Origin: Niveibacterium sp. 24ML
GTDB taxonomy: Bacteria; Pseudomonadota; Gammaproteobacteria; Burkholderiales; Rhodocyclaceae
Reading direction: 5' to 3'
Assembly: GCF_026586805.1 (NCBI RefSeq)
Contig: NZ_JAPFHA010000005.1
Span: forward strand, 186,001-250,000
DNA length: 64,000 nt
Below, in pieces: positions 28,959 to 38,490 of the stretch. The position numbers and the translations under genes were made by a program. The notes beneath the pieces are model-generated. The model had not been told where the DNA came from and did not search any database. It worked only from the letters and a program-made list of their open reading frames with translations. Position 1 is the first letter of the stretch; every line of letters starts with the position of its first letter.

Positions 28959-30404
28959 ATGGCAGAAACCCCCGAAACCCCGCACCACAGCGACGACGTC
29001 CAGCATCACTTGCGTGAGGTGCAGGCAGCGCTTGCGCGCCACAGGGTGGTCGAGGACCTGGTGCACCGGCAGGAAAGCCCCAAGCACGATCTGGTCGAAA
29101 ACCTGGTGCATCGCCAGCACCTGGCCGAACTGGCGACCAAGCTCGACAAGCTGCACCCGGCAGACATTGCCTACATCCTCGAAGCCTTGCCGCTTGATGA
29201 CCGGATGGCCGTGTGGGATCTGGTCAAGGCCGAGCGGGACGGCGAGATCCTGCTGGAGGTCTCTGACGCGGTTCGCGAATCGCTGATCGAGACGATGGAC
29301 CAGGCCGAGCTGGTGGCGGCGGCCGAACAGCTTGACGCGGACGAACTCGCCGACCTTGCGCCCGATCTGCCCAAGCAGGTCATGGAAGACGTGTATCTCG
29401 GCCTGGATGCCGAGGCGCGCGAGCAACTGCGCGCGGCGATGTCCTACCCCGACGATTCGGTCGGCGCGCTGATGGACTTCGACATGGTCACCGTGCGCGA
29501 AGACGTCAGCCTTGAAGTGGTATTGCGCTACCTGCGCCGCTTCGACGACCTGCCCGACCACACCGACCTGCTCTTCGTGATCGACCGCAAGGAGCGCCTG
29601 CGCGGCGTGCTGCCGGTCAACCGGCTGCTGATCAGCGACCCGGAAGTGATCGTGAGCGAGGTGATGCTGACCGAACACCTCACGCTGGAGCCGGCTGATT
29701 CTGCCGACGAGGCGGCGATGGCTTTCGAGCGCTACGATCTGGTGTCGGCGCCGGTGGTCGATTCACATCACCGCCTGCTCGGGCGTCTGAAGGTGGCCTC
29801 GGTGCTCGACTTCGTGCGCGAGAGTTCCGAAGCGGAACTGCTCGGCCAGGCCGGCTTGAAGGAAGAGGAAGACATCTTTGCGCCGATCGTCGATTCGGTG
29901 AAGAACCGCTGGCGTTGGCTGGCGATCAACCTGGTCACCGCCTTCATCGCCTCGCGCGTCATCGGCGCCTTTGAAGGCTCGATCCAGCAGCTGGTCGCGC
30001 TCGCCGCGCTGATGCCGATCGTGGCGGGGATCGGCGGCAATTCGGGCAACCAGACCATCACGATGATCGTGCGCGCCATCGCGATGGGGCAGGTCGCCGT
30101 CGAGCACGGCAAGCGCCTCTTCCGCAAGGAAATCGGCGTCGCGCTCTTCAACGGCATCGTCTGGGGCGGTCTGCTTGGCTTGATTGCGTTTGTGCTCTAC
30201 CGCGACCCCAAGCTCGCCCTCGTCCTCACCGCCGCGATGACGCTCAACCTGCTGCTGGCGGCGGTGATGGGGGTTCTGATACCGATCACCATGCTGCGAT
30301 TTGGCAAGGACCCCGCGATCGGTTCATCGGTGCTGATCACCGCGGTGACTGACTCGGGCGGCTTCCTGATCTTCCTCGGGCTTGCAACGCTGATCCTGCT
30401 CTGA
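28959..30404 (+). CDS. mgtE: Magnesium transporter MgtE
   Basis: MgtE is a gated inner-membrane Mg2+ channel. The 481-aa protein has the N-terminal helical Mg-sensing domain (about 40-160), two CBS domains (about 165-290; SYPDDSVGALMDFDMVTV) and five membrane helices at the C-terminus with IVAGIGGNSGNQT (about 347-360). Length is typical. No Mg-responsive leader structure is evident in the 63 bp upstream. It converges with an MFS gene, 11 bp apart, without a visible terminator. Confidence 0.96.
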   Translation: MAETPETPHHSDDVQHHLREVQAALARHRVVEDLVHRQESPKHDLVENLVHRQHLAELATKLDKLHPADIAYILEALPLDDRMAVWDLVKAERDGEILLEVSDAVRESLIETMDQAELVAAAEQLDADELADLAPDLPKQVMEDVYLGLDAEAREQLRAAMSYPDDSVGALMDFDMVTVREDVSLEVVLRYLRRFDDLPDHTDLLFVIDRKERLRGVLPVNRLLISDPEVIVSEVMLTEHLTLEPADSADEAAMAFERYDLVSAPVVDSHHRLLGRLKVASVLDFVRESSEAELLGQAGLKEEEDIFAPIVDSVKNRWRWLAINLVTAFIASRVIGAFEGSIQQLVALAALMPIVAGIGGNSGNQTITMIVRAIAMGQVAVEHGKRLFRKEIGVALFNGIVWGGLLGLIAFVLYRDPKLALVLTAAMTLNLLLAAVMGVLIPITMLRFGKDPAIGSSVLITAVTDSGGFLIFLGLATLILL

Positions 30405-30415
30405 AACCAGGCCAG

Positions 30416-31642
30416 TCAGGCGCCTTGCGGAGCGAGCCGCACCGGCGCTTCGCGGATCGGAAGGTTCACCAGCGCGGCTGCGGCCGCCAGCGCGATATCG
30501 GCGTACCACATCAGATCGAAATTCCCGAGTTCGGTGACGGCGATGCCACCGAGCCAGGCGCCAAGGAAACCGCCGATCTGGTGCGACAGCAGGGTCAGGC
30601 CGAACAGCGTTGCGAGGTAGCGGTGGCCGAACAGTTTGCCGACGACGGCTGCCGTGGGCGGCACGGTGGCGAGCCAGGTCAGGCCCAGCCCGGCGGCGAA
30701 CAGGTAGAAGGTCAGCGGCGTCTTCGGTGCGATCAGGTAGAGCGCCACCAGCAGTGCGCGCGAGCCGTACATCCAGAACAGCACGTACTTGCTGCGCATG
30801 CGTTGCACCGCCCAGCCGGCGGCGAGGCTGCCGAAGATGTTGGCCAGCCCGATGATCGCCAGCGACCAGCTCGCCACATTGCCCGGCAGACCGCACAACT
30901 GCACTTCGCCCGGCAGGTGGGTGACGAGGAAGGCAATGTGGAAACCGCAGGTGAAGAAGCCGGCGTGCAGCAGCAGGTAGCTGCGGTCGCCCAGCGCGTC
31001 GCGGATCGCCGCGCGCAGGCCGCGGTCGGCCGGTGCGTGCGGGGCCGCTGGCTGCGGCGCGGCATCGCGATCACTGACCAGCGGGCGAATCAGCGGCAGC
31101 GCCGCGAGCGAGATCAGCGCGAGCGAGAACATCGCCCCCATCCAGCCAAATCCGCCGATCAGCCGCTGCACCAGCGGCGCGAACACGAACTGCCCGAAGG
31201 AGCCGCCGGCGTTGATGATGCCGGAGGCCATGCCGCGCTTCTCCATCGGCAGCTTGCGTGCTGCCGCGCCGATCAGCACCGAGAAGCTGCCGGCGCCGGC
31301 GCCAGCGGCGGTCAGCACGCCAATTGCCAGCGACAGCCCGAAGGCCGACTGCATCAGCGGCGTCAGCGCAAGCCCGGCGGCCATCAGCAAGGTACCGCCG
31401 ACCAGCACGCGGCCGGGCCCCCAGCGGTCGGCAATCGCGCCGGCCACGGGCTGCGCCGCACCCCACATGAACTGGCCGATCGCCATCGCGAAGCTGATTG
31501 TGACGACGCCTAACCCGGTCGCGCTGTTGATCGGCGAGACGAAGAGCCCCATCGACTGCCGCGCACCCATCGTGATCATCAGGATCGCGGCGGCGGCGAG
31601 GGTAACGGTCCACCAGGTGCGGGCTTGGGTCGGGGTCAGCAT
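30416..31642 (-). CDS. MFS transporter
   Basis: The 408-aa inner-membrane protein has twelve predicted helices and the MFS motif GAIADRWGPGRVLV (about 68-81). The early GARQSMGLFVSPI resembles OFA/monocarboxylate-type MFS proteins, but substrate specificity cannot be called. It stands alone on its strand between mgtE and hemL. A GGAGGCG/CGCCTCC hairpin (31710-31732) lies between it and hemL but lacks a T-run. Confidence 0.88.
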   Translation of the reverse strand: MLTPTQARTWWTVTLAAAAILMITMGARQSMGLFVSPINSATGLGVVTISFAMAIGQFMWGAAQPVAGAIADRWGPGRVLVGGTLLMAAGLALTPLMQSAFGLSLAIGVLTAAGAGAGSFSVLIGAAARKLPMEKRGMASGIINAGGSFGQFVFAPLVQRLIGGFGWMGAMFSLALISLAALPLIRPLVSDRDAAPQPAAPHAPADRGLRAAIRDALGDRSYLLLHAGFFTCGFHIAFLVTHLPGEVQLCGLPGNVASWSLAIIGLANIFGSLAAGWAVQRMRSKYVLFWMYGSRALLVALYLIAPKTPLTFYLFAAGLGLTWLATVPPTAAVVGKLFGHRYLATLFGLTLLSHQIGGFLGAWLGGIAVTELGNFDLMWYADIALAAAAALVNLPIREAPVRLAPQGA

Positions 31643-31742
31643 GGCGGCTCCGTCGAGGCAAGGCGGCGATTATCGGGACCGCGCCGAGCGGCTGCCATCG
31701 ATACCGATACGGAGGCGACAATGCCGCCTCCGTCTGCGTCGA

Positions 31743-33026
31743 TCAGCCGAGTTTGGCGAACACCGCTTCGGCAGCGGCGATGGTGGCCGTAACGTCGGCT
31801 TCGGTATGCGCGGCCGACACGAAACCGGCTTCGAAGGAGGCGGGCGCAAAGTAGTGGCCGGCCTCCAGCATGCCGTGGAAGAAGCGGTTGAAACGCTCCT
31901 TGTCGCAGGCCATCACCTGCTCGTACGAACTCGGCAGCGTGTCGGTGAAGTAGAGCCCGAACATGCCGCCCACGGCTTGCGCGCAGAAGGCGATGCCGTG
32001 CTTCTGCGCGGCCGCGGCGAGGCCGTCGGTGAGCTGCTGCGTACGTGTCGAGAGGTTCTCATAGAAGCCCGGTTCGCTGATCAGGCGCAGGGTTTCGAGG
32101 CCCGCCGCGACGGCGACCGGGCTGCCCGACAGGGTGCCCGCCTGATAGACGGCGCCGAGCGGCGAGATCTTTTCCATGATGTCGCGCCGGCCGCCGAAGG
32201 CGCCGACCGGCATGCCACCGCCGATCACCTTGCCCAGCGTCACCAGATCGGCATCGATACCGAAGAGGCCTTGTGCGCCCTTGGGGCCGACGCGGAAACC
32301 GGTCATCACCTCGTCGAAGATCAGGATGCTGCCGTGCTTCGTGCACAGCGCGCGCAGCGCGTCGAGGAAGGCGCGGCTGGGCATCACGAGGTTCATGTTG
32401 CCGACCACCGGCTCCAGAATCACGGTGGCGATCTCGCCCCCGCGGTTGGCGAACACTTCTTCCAGCGCGGCGACATCGTTGTAGGGCAGCACGATGGTGT
32501 GCTTGGCGAAATCCGCCGGTACGCCGCCCGAGGACGGGTTGCCGAAGGTCAGCAGGCCTGAGCCGGCCTTCACCAGCAGGCTGTCGGCGTGCCCGTGGTA
32601 GCAGCCTTCGAATTTCACGATCGCGTCGCGGCCGGTGAAGCCGCGCGCCAGCCGGATCGCGCTCATCGTCGCCTCGGTGCCGGATGACACCAGGCGCACC
32701 ATTTCAAGATTTGGGACGAGGCGGCAGAGGGTTTCGGCCATGTCGACTTCGATTTCGGTCGGCGCGCCGAACGAGAGCCCCAGCGCGGCCTTTTCCTGCA
32801 CCGCACGGATCACGTCCGGATGCGCATGGCCGAGGATCGCCGGGCCCCAGGAGCCGACGTAGTCGATGTATTCCTTGCCGTTGGCGTCCCACAGCCGGCA
32901 GCCGGCCGCGCGGGCGAAGAAGCGCGGCGTACCGCCCACGTTGCGGAAGGCGCGGACCGGCGAATTGACGCCGCCCGGAATGCTGCGCTGGGCGCGGTCG
33001 AAGAGCTCTTGATTGCGATCGGACAT
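31743..33026 (-). CDS. hemL: Glutamate-1-semialdehyde 2,1-aminomutase
   Basis: HemL makes 5-aminolevulinate from glutamate-1-semialdehyde in the C5 route of heme biosynthesis, in the cytoplasm. The 427-aa PLP enzyme has [13 protein letters not shown] at the N-terminus, [16 protein letters not shown] (PLP phosphate site), [12 protein letters not shown] and the Schiff-base Lys in [15 protein letters not shown] (Lys266). The ATG at 33026 is the family start; longer in-frame readings are not homologous. It lies 71 bp downstream of thiE on the same strand. Confidence 0.98.
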   Translation of the reverse strand: MSDRNQELFDRAQRSIPGGVNSPVRAFRNVGGTPRFFARAAGCRLWDANGKEYIDYVGSWGPAILGHAHPDVIRAVQEKAALGLSFGAPTEIEVDMAETLCRLVPNLEMVRLVSSGTEATMSAIRLARGFTGRDAIVKFEGCYHGHADSLLVKAGSGLLTFGNPSSGGVPADFAKHTIVLPYNDVAALEEVFANRGGEIATVILEPVVGNMNLVMPSRAFLDALRALCTKHGSILIFDEVMTGFRVGPKGAQGLFGIDADLVTLGKVIGGGMPVGAFGGRRDIMEKISPLGAVYQAGTLSGSPVAVAAGLETLRLISEPGFYENLSTRTQQLTDGLAAAAQKHGIAFCAQAVGGMFGLYFTDTLPSSYEQVMACDKERFNRFFHGMLEAGHYFAPASFEAGFVSAAHTEADVTATIAAAEAVFAKLG

Positions 33027-33097
33027 GGTCGGGACTCGGGAATGCGATTTCGAGGCCGGCGATTGTCTCACCGCCGGGCGTCCGCGTCCCGAACCGT

Positions 33098-33721
33098 TCA
33101 GTGGCCGGCGAACAGGGCCGCGTAGGTGGCGGCGCGCTCGCGCGGTTCGGCAGCTTCGTACAGGTCGCTGATCACCGCGAGCAGGTCGGCGCCAGCGGTG
33201 ACCAGTGCGCCGGCGTTCTCTGCGGTGATGCCGCCAATGCAGGTCACTGGTTTGCCGAACGCGCGCGCCGCCCCGAGCAGCGACATCGGTGCAGGCGGCG
33301 CATGGGGTTTGGTCGGCGACGCGAACATCGCACCGAACGCGACATAGTCGGCACCGCCCATTGCCGCGTCGCGTGCGCGGTTGAGGTCGGCGTAACACGA
33401 CACGCCGATGATCGCTTTGGCGCCGAGCCGCGCACGCGCGGCGGCCAGTTCGCCGTCGTCACGGCCGATGTGGGCGCCGTCCGCGCCAATGTCGGTGGCG
33501 AGTGCGACGTCGTCGTTGATCAGCAGTGGCACCTCGTAGCGGCGGCACAGGCCGAGCAGCGCGCTTGCCTGCGCATGGGCGAGGGCTGCGTCGGCCATCT
33601 TGTTGCGGTATTGCAGCAGCACCGCACCGCCGGTCAGGATCGATTCGGTGACCGCCAGCAGGCGCGCGGTATCGCGCCAGTCGGGGGTGATGGCATACAG
33701 CCCGCGGCGCAGGCGCGTCAT
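33098..33721 (-). CDS. thiE: Thiamine-phosphate synthase
   Basis: ThiE joins hydroxymethylpyrimidine diphosphate and thiazole phosphate to give thiamine phosphate. The 207-aa TIM-barrel protein has LLQYRNKM (about 36-43), [43 protein letters not shown] and the phosphate-binding CIGGITAEN. The ATG overlaps the thiD stop by 4 bases, so the two are coupled: ThiD makes the substrate of ThiE. No TPP riboswitch is seen upstream of thiD. Confidence 0.96.
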   Translation of the reverse strand: MTRLRRGLYAITPDWRDTARLLAVTESILTGGAVLLQYRNKMADAALAHAQASALLGLCRRYEVPLLINDDVALATDIGADGAHIGRDDGELAAARARLGAKAIIGVSCYADLNRARDAAMGGADYVAFGAMFASPTKPHAPPAPMSLLGAARAFGKPVTCIGGITAENAGALVTAGADLLAVISDLYEAAEPRERAATYAALFAGH

Positions 33722-34545
33722 GATTCCCCTCTCGGCAGGCGATCCGGAATCCGTCGCCCCATGCCCAGCTGTTGTGCATTTGCGAGCGCTTGCCAGGTGT
33801 AGGCCTGTGCGCCGCGCACCGCGTCGGCAAGCGCTTCGCCGTGCGCAAGCCGGGCTGCGATGGCGGTCGACAAGGTGACGCCGGCGCCAAGAAAGCTGCC
33901 CGGAAGGCGTTCCCAGGCATCGGCCCGCACCACACCGCGAATGCCGTAGAGCGTGTTGATGACTTGCGCCGTGGGCTCGTGGCTGCCGGTGATGAGCACA
34001 TGCTCACAGCCGGAGTCGAGCAGGATCTGTGCGTATTCGGCGAGCGACCGACTGGCGGCCGGCTCCTCGCTCTCCTGATCGTCGGCCAACCAACGCGCCT
34101 CGATGCTGTTTGGAATGAACAGCGCGCACTGCGGCAACAAAAGTTCACAAAGTGCGCCGATCAGGTCTTCATCGATCTGGCCGTCGTCGCGGCCACCGTA
34201 AAAGTCCGGGTCCAGCACGACCGGCACGCTCGGATAGTCGGCCACCAGCGCCGCGACCATTGCGGCGGTCCGTGCGTCCGCCAGCGTGCCGACGTGGAAG
34301 GCCGAAACCGGCAGATCTTCAAGCACGGCGCGCGCTTGCTCGTCGATCAACTCCACATCGACCGGCCAGAAACGCTCCACGTTGCGTGTGTCGCGCACGC
34401 TCAAACCGGTCGTTACGCAAGCGGCATGCGCACCGGCTGCCGCGATCGAAAAAGCAGCACCAACGTTGCCGCCACCCCCGGAAGGGTCGCTGCAGGCGAG
34501 GCTCAGCACGACTGGAAGTGCCGTGGCGTGGGGCGGGGAGGGCAT
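33718..34545 (-). CDS. thiD: Hydroxymethylpyrimidine/phosphomethylpyrimidine kinase
   Basis: ThiD phosphorylates HMP and HMP-P for thiamine synthesis. The 275-aa ribokinase-fold protein has the N-terminal SLACSDPSGGGGNVGAAF (substrate and phosphate binding), VVLDPDFYGGRDD, LFIPNSIEA, HVLITGSHE, and the catalytic anion hole LPGSFLGAGVTLSTAIAARLA. The usual GGGAGIQAD motif is modified to GGGGNVGAA. ThiD-family members with such changes occur in betaproteobacteria, so activity is likely but not certain. It is divergent from rubredoxin with a 68-bp AT-rich gap. Confidence 0.9.
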   Translation of the reverse strand: MPSPPHATALPVVLSLACSDPSGGGGNVGAAFSIAAAGAHAACVTTGLSVRDTRNVERFWPVDVELIDEQARAVLEDLPVSAFHVGTLADARTAAMVAALVADYPSVPVVLDPDFYGGRDDGQIDEDLIGALCELLLPQCALFIPNSIEARWLADDQESEEPAASRSLAEYAQILLDSGCEHVLITGSHEPTAQVINTLYGIRGVVRADAWERLPGSFLGAGVTLSTAIAARLAHGEALADAVRGAQAYTWQALANAQQLGMGRRIPDRLPRGES

Positions 34546-34613
34546 TGAGGGACGGCGGGCGGGGCCGCGAAATGCGGTAAGATCGTAAAATCTTAAATGA
34601 ATTTCATAAAGAA

Positions 34614-34802
34614 ATGAGTCTCGCAGCCGATACCCCCTTACGGACGTGGATGTGCCTGATCTGCGGATTCATTTATGACGAAGCGCAAGGTCTGCCCGAC
34701 GAAGGCATTGCACCGGGCACGCGATGGGAAGATGTTCCTCCGAACTGGACCTGCCCCGAGTGCGAAGCGCGCAAGGATGACTTTGAACTGGTTGAAATCT
34801 GA
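34614..34802 (+). CDS. Rubredoxin
   Basis: This is a small one-iron electron carrier of 62 aa. The Fe(Cys)4 site is CLICGFIYDEAQG and CPECEARKDDF, with the aromatic core WMC, IYDEA and NWTCPEC. The partner enzyme is not in the window. Rubredoxin directly upstream of the Pil-Chp genes is a common betaproteobacterial order, probably without functional meaning. The ribosome site is weak (AAAGAA). Confidence 0.96.
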   Translation: MSLAADTPLRTWMCLICGFIYDEAQGLPDEGIAPGTRWEDVPPNWTCPECEARKDDFELVEI

Positions 34803-34930
34803 AGTGCAAGCCGCCGGGCCTTCCGCCGCACTGCCTTTGCTGCGCTGCTGCGCGGTGGTTTTCGGTTATATTCGTGCGTCACATACACAATTCCAACAAC
34901 ATTCGGGCATGAACTGCGGAGGTATGCGTC

Positions 34931-35323
34931 TTGGCTGATGCTCCGACCCTCAATAACGTGAAGGTGATGGTGATTGACGATTCCAACACCATCCGACGCA
35001 GTGCAGAAATATTCCTGGCTCAGGCGGGCTGTCAGGTCTTGCTGGCCGAAGATGGCTTCGACGCACTGGCCAAGATCGCCGACCATCATCCAGATATCGT
35101 CTTCGTTGACATCATGATGCCGCGGCTCGACGGCTATCAGACTTGTGCGCTGATCAAGAAGAATCCGAAGTTCTCCGGTACGCCGGTGATCATGCTTTCA
35201 TCCAAGGACGGTCTGTTTGACCGGGCGCGCGGACGCATGGTCGGTTCCAACGAATACCTTACGAAACCCTTTACCAAGGACAGCCTGCTCAAGGCGGTAG
35301 CCGCTCACGCGGGCCGTAGCTGA
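34931..35323 (+). CDS. pilG: Twitching motility response regulator PilG
   Basis: PilG is a single-domain CheY-like regulator that promotes type IV pilus extension in the Pil-Chp pathway. The 130-aa protein has VMVIDDSNTIRRSAEIFL, the phospho-acceptor in IVFVDIMMPRLDG and the LTKPFTKD Lys motif. The start is TTG at 34931, with GGAGG 8 bases upstream. A five-codon frame ATG-CGT-CTT-GGC-TGA (34924-34938) overlaps this start. It is first in the pilG-H-I-J-chpA cluster. Confidence 0.94.
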   Translation: MADAPTLNNVKVMVIDDSNTIRRSAEIFLAQAGCQVLLAEDGFDALAKIADHHPDIVFVDIMMPRLDGYQTCALIKKNPKFSGTPVIMLSSKDGLFDRARGRMVGSNEYLTKPFTKDSLLKAVAAHAGRS

Positions 35324-35349
35324 GCGCGTTGAGCACATTAGGAGCACCC

Positions 35350-35715
35350 ATGCCGATCAAGAAAATCCTCATCGTTGATGACTCGCCGACTGAACGCTTC
35401 GCGTTGATGGAGTACCTCGTCAAGCAGGGCTTCAACGTCGTGACCGCCGAAGATGGCGCGGACGGCGTGCAAAAGGCAAAGACTGAATTGCCTGACCTGA
35501 TCCTGATGGACGTCGTGATGCCGGGTATCAACGGTTATCAAGCCACCCGCACGATTTCGCGCGAAGACACCACCCGTCACATCCCGATCTTCATGTGCAC
35601 CTCGAAGGATCAGGAGACCGACAAGATCTGGGGCATGCGTCAGGGCGCGAACGACTACCTGACAAAGCCGCTCGATCTGGATCTGTTGCTCGAAAAGATC
35701 AAGGCGCTGGGCTAA
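35350..35715 (+). CDS. pilH: Twitching motility response regulator PilH
   Basis: PilH is the second CheY-like regulator of the Pil-Chp system and is linked to pilus retraction or acts as a phosphate sink. The 121-aa protein begins MPIKKILIVDDSPTERFAL, with the acceptor Asp in LILMDVVMPGING and Lys in LTKPLD. AGGAG precedes the ATG at 35350. It lies 26 bp after pilG and 15 bp before pilI. Confidence 0.94.
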   Translation: MPIKKILIVDDSPTERFALMEYLVKQGFNVVTAEDGADGVQKAKTELPDLILMDVVMPGINGYQATRTISREDTTRHIPIFMCTSKDQETDKIWGMRQGANDYLTKPLDLDLLLEKIKALG

Positions 35716-35730
35716 GGCGGAGCGGCGAGA

Positions 35731-36252
35731 ATGGCCAAACGTATCAGTCTGCGCGAGTTTCAGCAGGATCTGTCGAATCGACTCGCCGGCACCAAGAACT
35801 CGACGGCCAAACCGGCACTGCTAGCGGTGCTGGCGGGCGGTGAGGGCTGGTTGGTCGACCTGACCGATACAGGCGAGATTCTCGCCGTGCCGCCGATTGC
35901 GCCGGTGCCCCTTACGCATGAATGGTTTCGCGGGCTCGCAAACGTCCGCGGCAACCTTTTCAGTGTCGTTGATTTCCCGGCCTTCATTGGCCTGGCGCCG
36001 GTTGTCTCAAGCAGTGAGTCACGACTGCTCCTGATCGGCTCGCGACTTGGCATCAACACCGCATTGCTCGTTTCCCGGGCGATCGGCTTGCGTAACCCGG
36101 ACGACTTCGAAGTCGATCCGCGCTTCCAGGACCCCCGTCCTTGGGTCGCGAGCGGGCTGCGTGATAGTCAGGATCGGCTCTGGAAGCGTCTTTCCGTCAG
36201 GCATCTGCTGGGCGATTCGCGTTTCCTGGATGCCGCGCATATCGGCCACTAA
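35731..36252 (+). CDS. pilI: CheW-like adaptor PilI
   Basis: PilI couples the PilJ receptor to the ChpA kinase. The 173-aa protein is a CheW-type beta-barrel domain (GWLVDLTDTGEILAVPP, THEWFRGLANVRGNLFSVVDF, RLLLIGSRLGINTALLV). The position between pilH and pilJ fits. GGAGCGGCGAGA lies before the ATG. Confidence 0.92.
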   Translation: MAKRISLREFQQDLSNRLAGTKNSTAKPALLAVLAGGEGWLVDLTDTGEILAVPPIAPVPLTHEWFRGLANVRGNLFSVVDFPAFIGLAPVVSSSESRLLLIGSRLGINTALLVSRAIGLRNPDDFEVDPRFQDPRPWVASGLRDSQDRLWKRLSVRHLLGDSRFLDAAHIGH

Positions 36253-36312
36253 AGCGTTGAGCTAGTTTTTCGCTTACACAACAACTAAACATCCGCACCT
36301 CGGAGTACCTGA

Positions 36313-38466
36313 ATGGCCCTCAAACTGTTCGGCCGCAAACTCGGCCAGAAGCGCAGCGGCGCTGAGCTGTCCGGCGACAGCACGATCATGGAAGACACAG
36401 TGATGGAGGCCAAGTCGGGTTCTACCGGCGCGGCGAGCCTGTCACGTATCCCGTTGCTGGCCGGTAAGACCACTGCCGAGCAAATGCGTTTGCTTGGTCT
36501 GCTTTTCGGTCTCTTCACGGTGATCGCTGTCGGCTTGACATACTGGCAGCTGCGTACCGCCGGTTATGGCACGGCCTACGTGTCGGCCGCAGGGCAGATG
36601 CGCACCTTGTCGCAGCGTCTTGCAAAAGCGGCGCAGCAGGCCCTTCAAGGTAACCCGGGTGCGTTCGTTGAACTGAAGGACAGCCGTGAGCGCTTCGAGC
36701 AGCTCATCGGTGCGGTGACTTCGGGTGGTGCGGTCGATGGTACGACGGTTCCGGCCAGCCCTGGCAGCGTCAAGGAAGAGCTGAGCGCAGTCACCAAGCT
36801 TTGGGAAAAGACGAACAAGGATGCGCAGCAACTCGTTGCCCAGCAGAAGAACCTCTCGACCCTGGGCGCGGCGGTGACGACGATCAACTCGGAAAACCCG
36901 AAGCTGCTCGACTTGTCCGAACAGGTTGCCGCCTTGAAGCTGCAAACGGGCGCGAATGCGCGTGAAATCGCAACCTCGAACCAGGTCGTGATGTTGACGC
37001 AGCGGATGGCAAAGAACGCGAACGCGCTGTTGGTTGCAGACGCCATCGACCCGGAAGTGGCCTTCCTGCTGGGTAAGGACGCCAACACCTTCCGCGAACT
37101 GATCGAACTGCTGCTGACCATGACGCCCACTTCGGATCGCGACATGGTGAACAAGATCGGCTCGCTTAAAGAGGCGGGCGAAGAGCACCTTGCTGGTGTG
37201 CAGAGCATTCTGGGCAACATCCAGTTGCTGGTGCAGGCAAAGCGTGCCGGTAGCCAGATCTTCAATGATTCTTCGAAGCTGCTGACCGCGACCGATGCGC
37301 TCGCCACTTCGTACAGCAAGGCCTACGTCGGATTTACTTCGGTAACGGCGCTGATCCTTGTTTTCGGCGCGCTTGCGCTGGTCACGCTTGCGATGCTTGC
37401 GAAGGTCTACAACGATGACTTGAAGAATCGTCAGGCTGAAACGGAACGCCAGCGTGCGCAGGCCGAATCGGAAAAGAACGCCACCCAGCAGGCCATTCTG
37501 CGTTTGATGAACGAGATGGGCGACTTGGCGGATGGTGACTTGACGGTGCGCGCAACGGTTACCGAAGACATTACCGGTGCCATCGCTGACTCGGTCAACT
37601 ACACGATTGAAGAGCTCTCGGTTCTGGTACGCCGCCTTAACGACGCGGCAGGTCGCGTGACCGCTGCAACCGAGTCTGCGAAGCAAACTTCGGACGAACT
37701 GATCGATGCGGCCGAGAAGCAGTCGCGTGAGATTCAGCAGGCGGGTTCGCAGGTGACTGACATGGCGCGCGAAATGACCGACGTGTCGGGCAGCGCGCTC
37801 CAGTCCGCACAGGTGGCGCGCCGCTCCCTGGACGCAGCCCGTAAGGGTCAGGACGCGGTGCAGAACACCATCAAGGGCATGAACGAAATCCGTGAGCAGA
37901 TTCAGGAAACGTCCAAGCGAATCAAGCGCCTTGGCGAAAGCTCGCAGGAGATCGGTGAAATCGTGGAACTGATTTCCGACATTACCGAGCAGACCAACGT
38001 GCTGGCACTTAACGCAGCCATTCAGGCAGCGTCCGCCGGTGAAGCCGGCCGAGGCTTTACGGTGGTTGCGGAAGAAGTTCAGCGCCTTGCAGAACGTTCT
38101 GCCGAAGCAACCAAGCAGATCGCTGCGATCGTGAAAACCATTCAGACCGACACGCAAGATGCCGTGGCCGCTATGGAAAACTCGACCCGCGGTGTGGTTG
38201 ACGGTGCCAAGCTGTCCGACGCGGCAGGTCAAGCACTGGTTGAACTCGGCGACGTGTCGGTGGAAGTGGCCAAGCTGGTTGAGAAGATCTCTTCCGACAC
38301 GCAGAAGCAAGCAAACGTTGCAACCGAGGTGGCGGGCACCATGCGCGACATCCAGAGCCTGAACGAACAGACAACGCGCGGTACGCAACAGACCGCCGTG
38401 TCGATTGGCCAGCTGGCCGATCTTGCCGTCGAGCTCAAGGGCTCGGTCTCCGGCTTCAAGGTGTAA
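36313..38466 (+). CDS. pilJ: Type IV pilus methyl-accepting chemoreceptor PilJ
   Basis: PilJ is the membrane receptor of the Pil-Chp pathway and senses pilin or surface contact. The 717-aa protein has a cytoplasmic N-terminal stretch, a membrane helix (about 61-78), a periplasmic PilJ-type domain pair (about 80-335: [18 protein letters not shown] and [14 protein letters not shown] are its repeated signatures), a second helix (about 340-363), HAMP, and a signalling domain with tip [20 protein letters not shown] (about 558-577). The N-terminal cytoplasmic extension is longer than in many receptors. It lies 60 bp after pilI. Confidence 0.95.
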   Translation: MALKLFGRKLGQKRSGAELSGDSTIMEDTVMEAKSGSTGAASLSRIPLLAGKTTAEQMRLLGLLFGLFTVIAVGLTYWQLRTAGYGTAYVSAAGQMRTLSQRLAKAAQQALQGNPGAFVELKDSRERFEQLIGAVTSGGAVDGTTVPASPGSVKEELSAVTKLWEKTNKDAQQLVAQQKNLSTLGAAVTTINSENPKLLDLSEQVAALKLQTGANAREIATSNQVVMLTQRMAKNANALLVADAIDPEVAFLLGKDANTFRELIELLLTMTPTSDRDMVNKIGSLKEAGEEHLAGVQSILGNIQLLVQAKRAGSQIFNDSSKLLTATDALATSYSKAYVGFTSVTALILVFGALALVTLAMLAKVYNDDLKNRQAETERQRAQAESEKNATQQAILRLMNEMGDLADGDLTVRATVTEDITGAIADSVNYTIEELSVLVRRLNDAAGRVTAATESAKQTSDELIDAAEKQSREIQQAGSQVTDMAREMTDVSGSALQSAQVARRSLDAARKGQDAVQNTIKGMNEIREQIQETSKRIKRLGESSQEIGEIVELISDITEQTNVLALNAAIQAASAGEAGRGFTVVAEEVQRLAERSAEATKQIAAIVKTIQTDTQDAVAAMENSTRGVVDGAKLSDAAGQALVELGDVSVEVAKLVEKISSDTQKQANVATEVAGTMRDIQSLNEQTTRGTQQTAVSIGQLADLAVELKGSVSGFKV

Positions 38467-38490
38467 GACCCCCAGGGAAAGACGCTGACG

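Noticed and set aside
34546..34613. TPP riboswitch before thiD
   Set aside because: The gap is only 68 bp, AT-rich, and lacks the conserved thi-box (CTGAGA) core.
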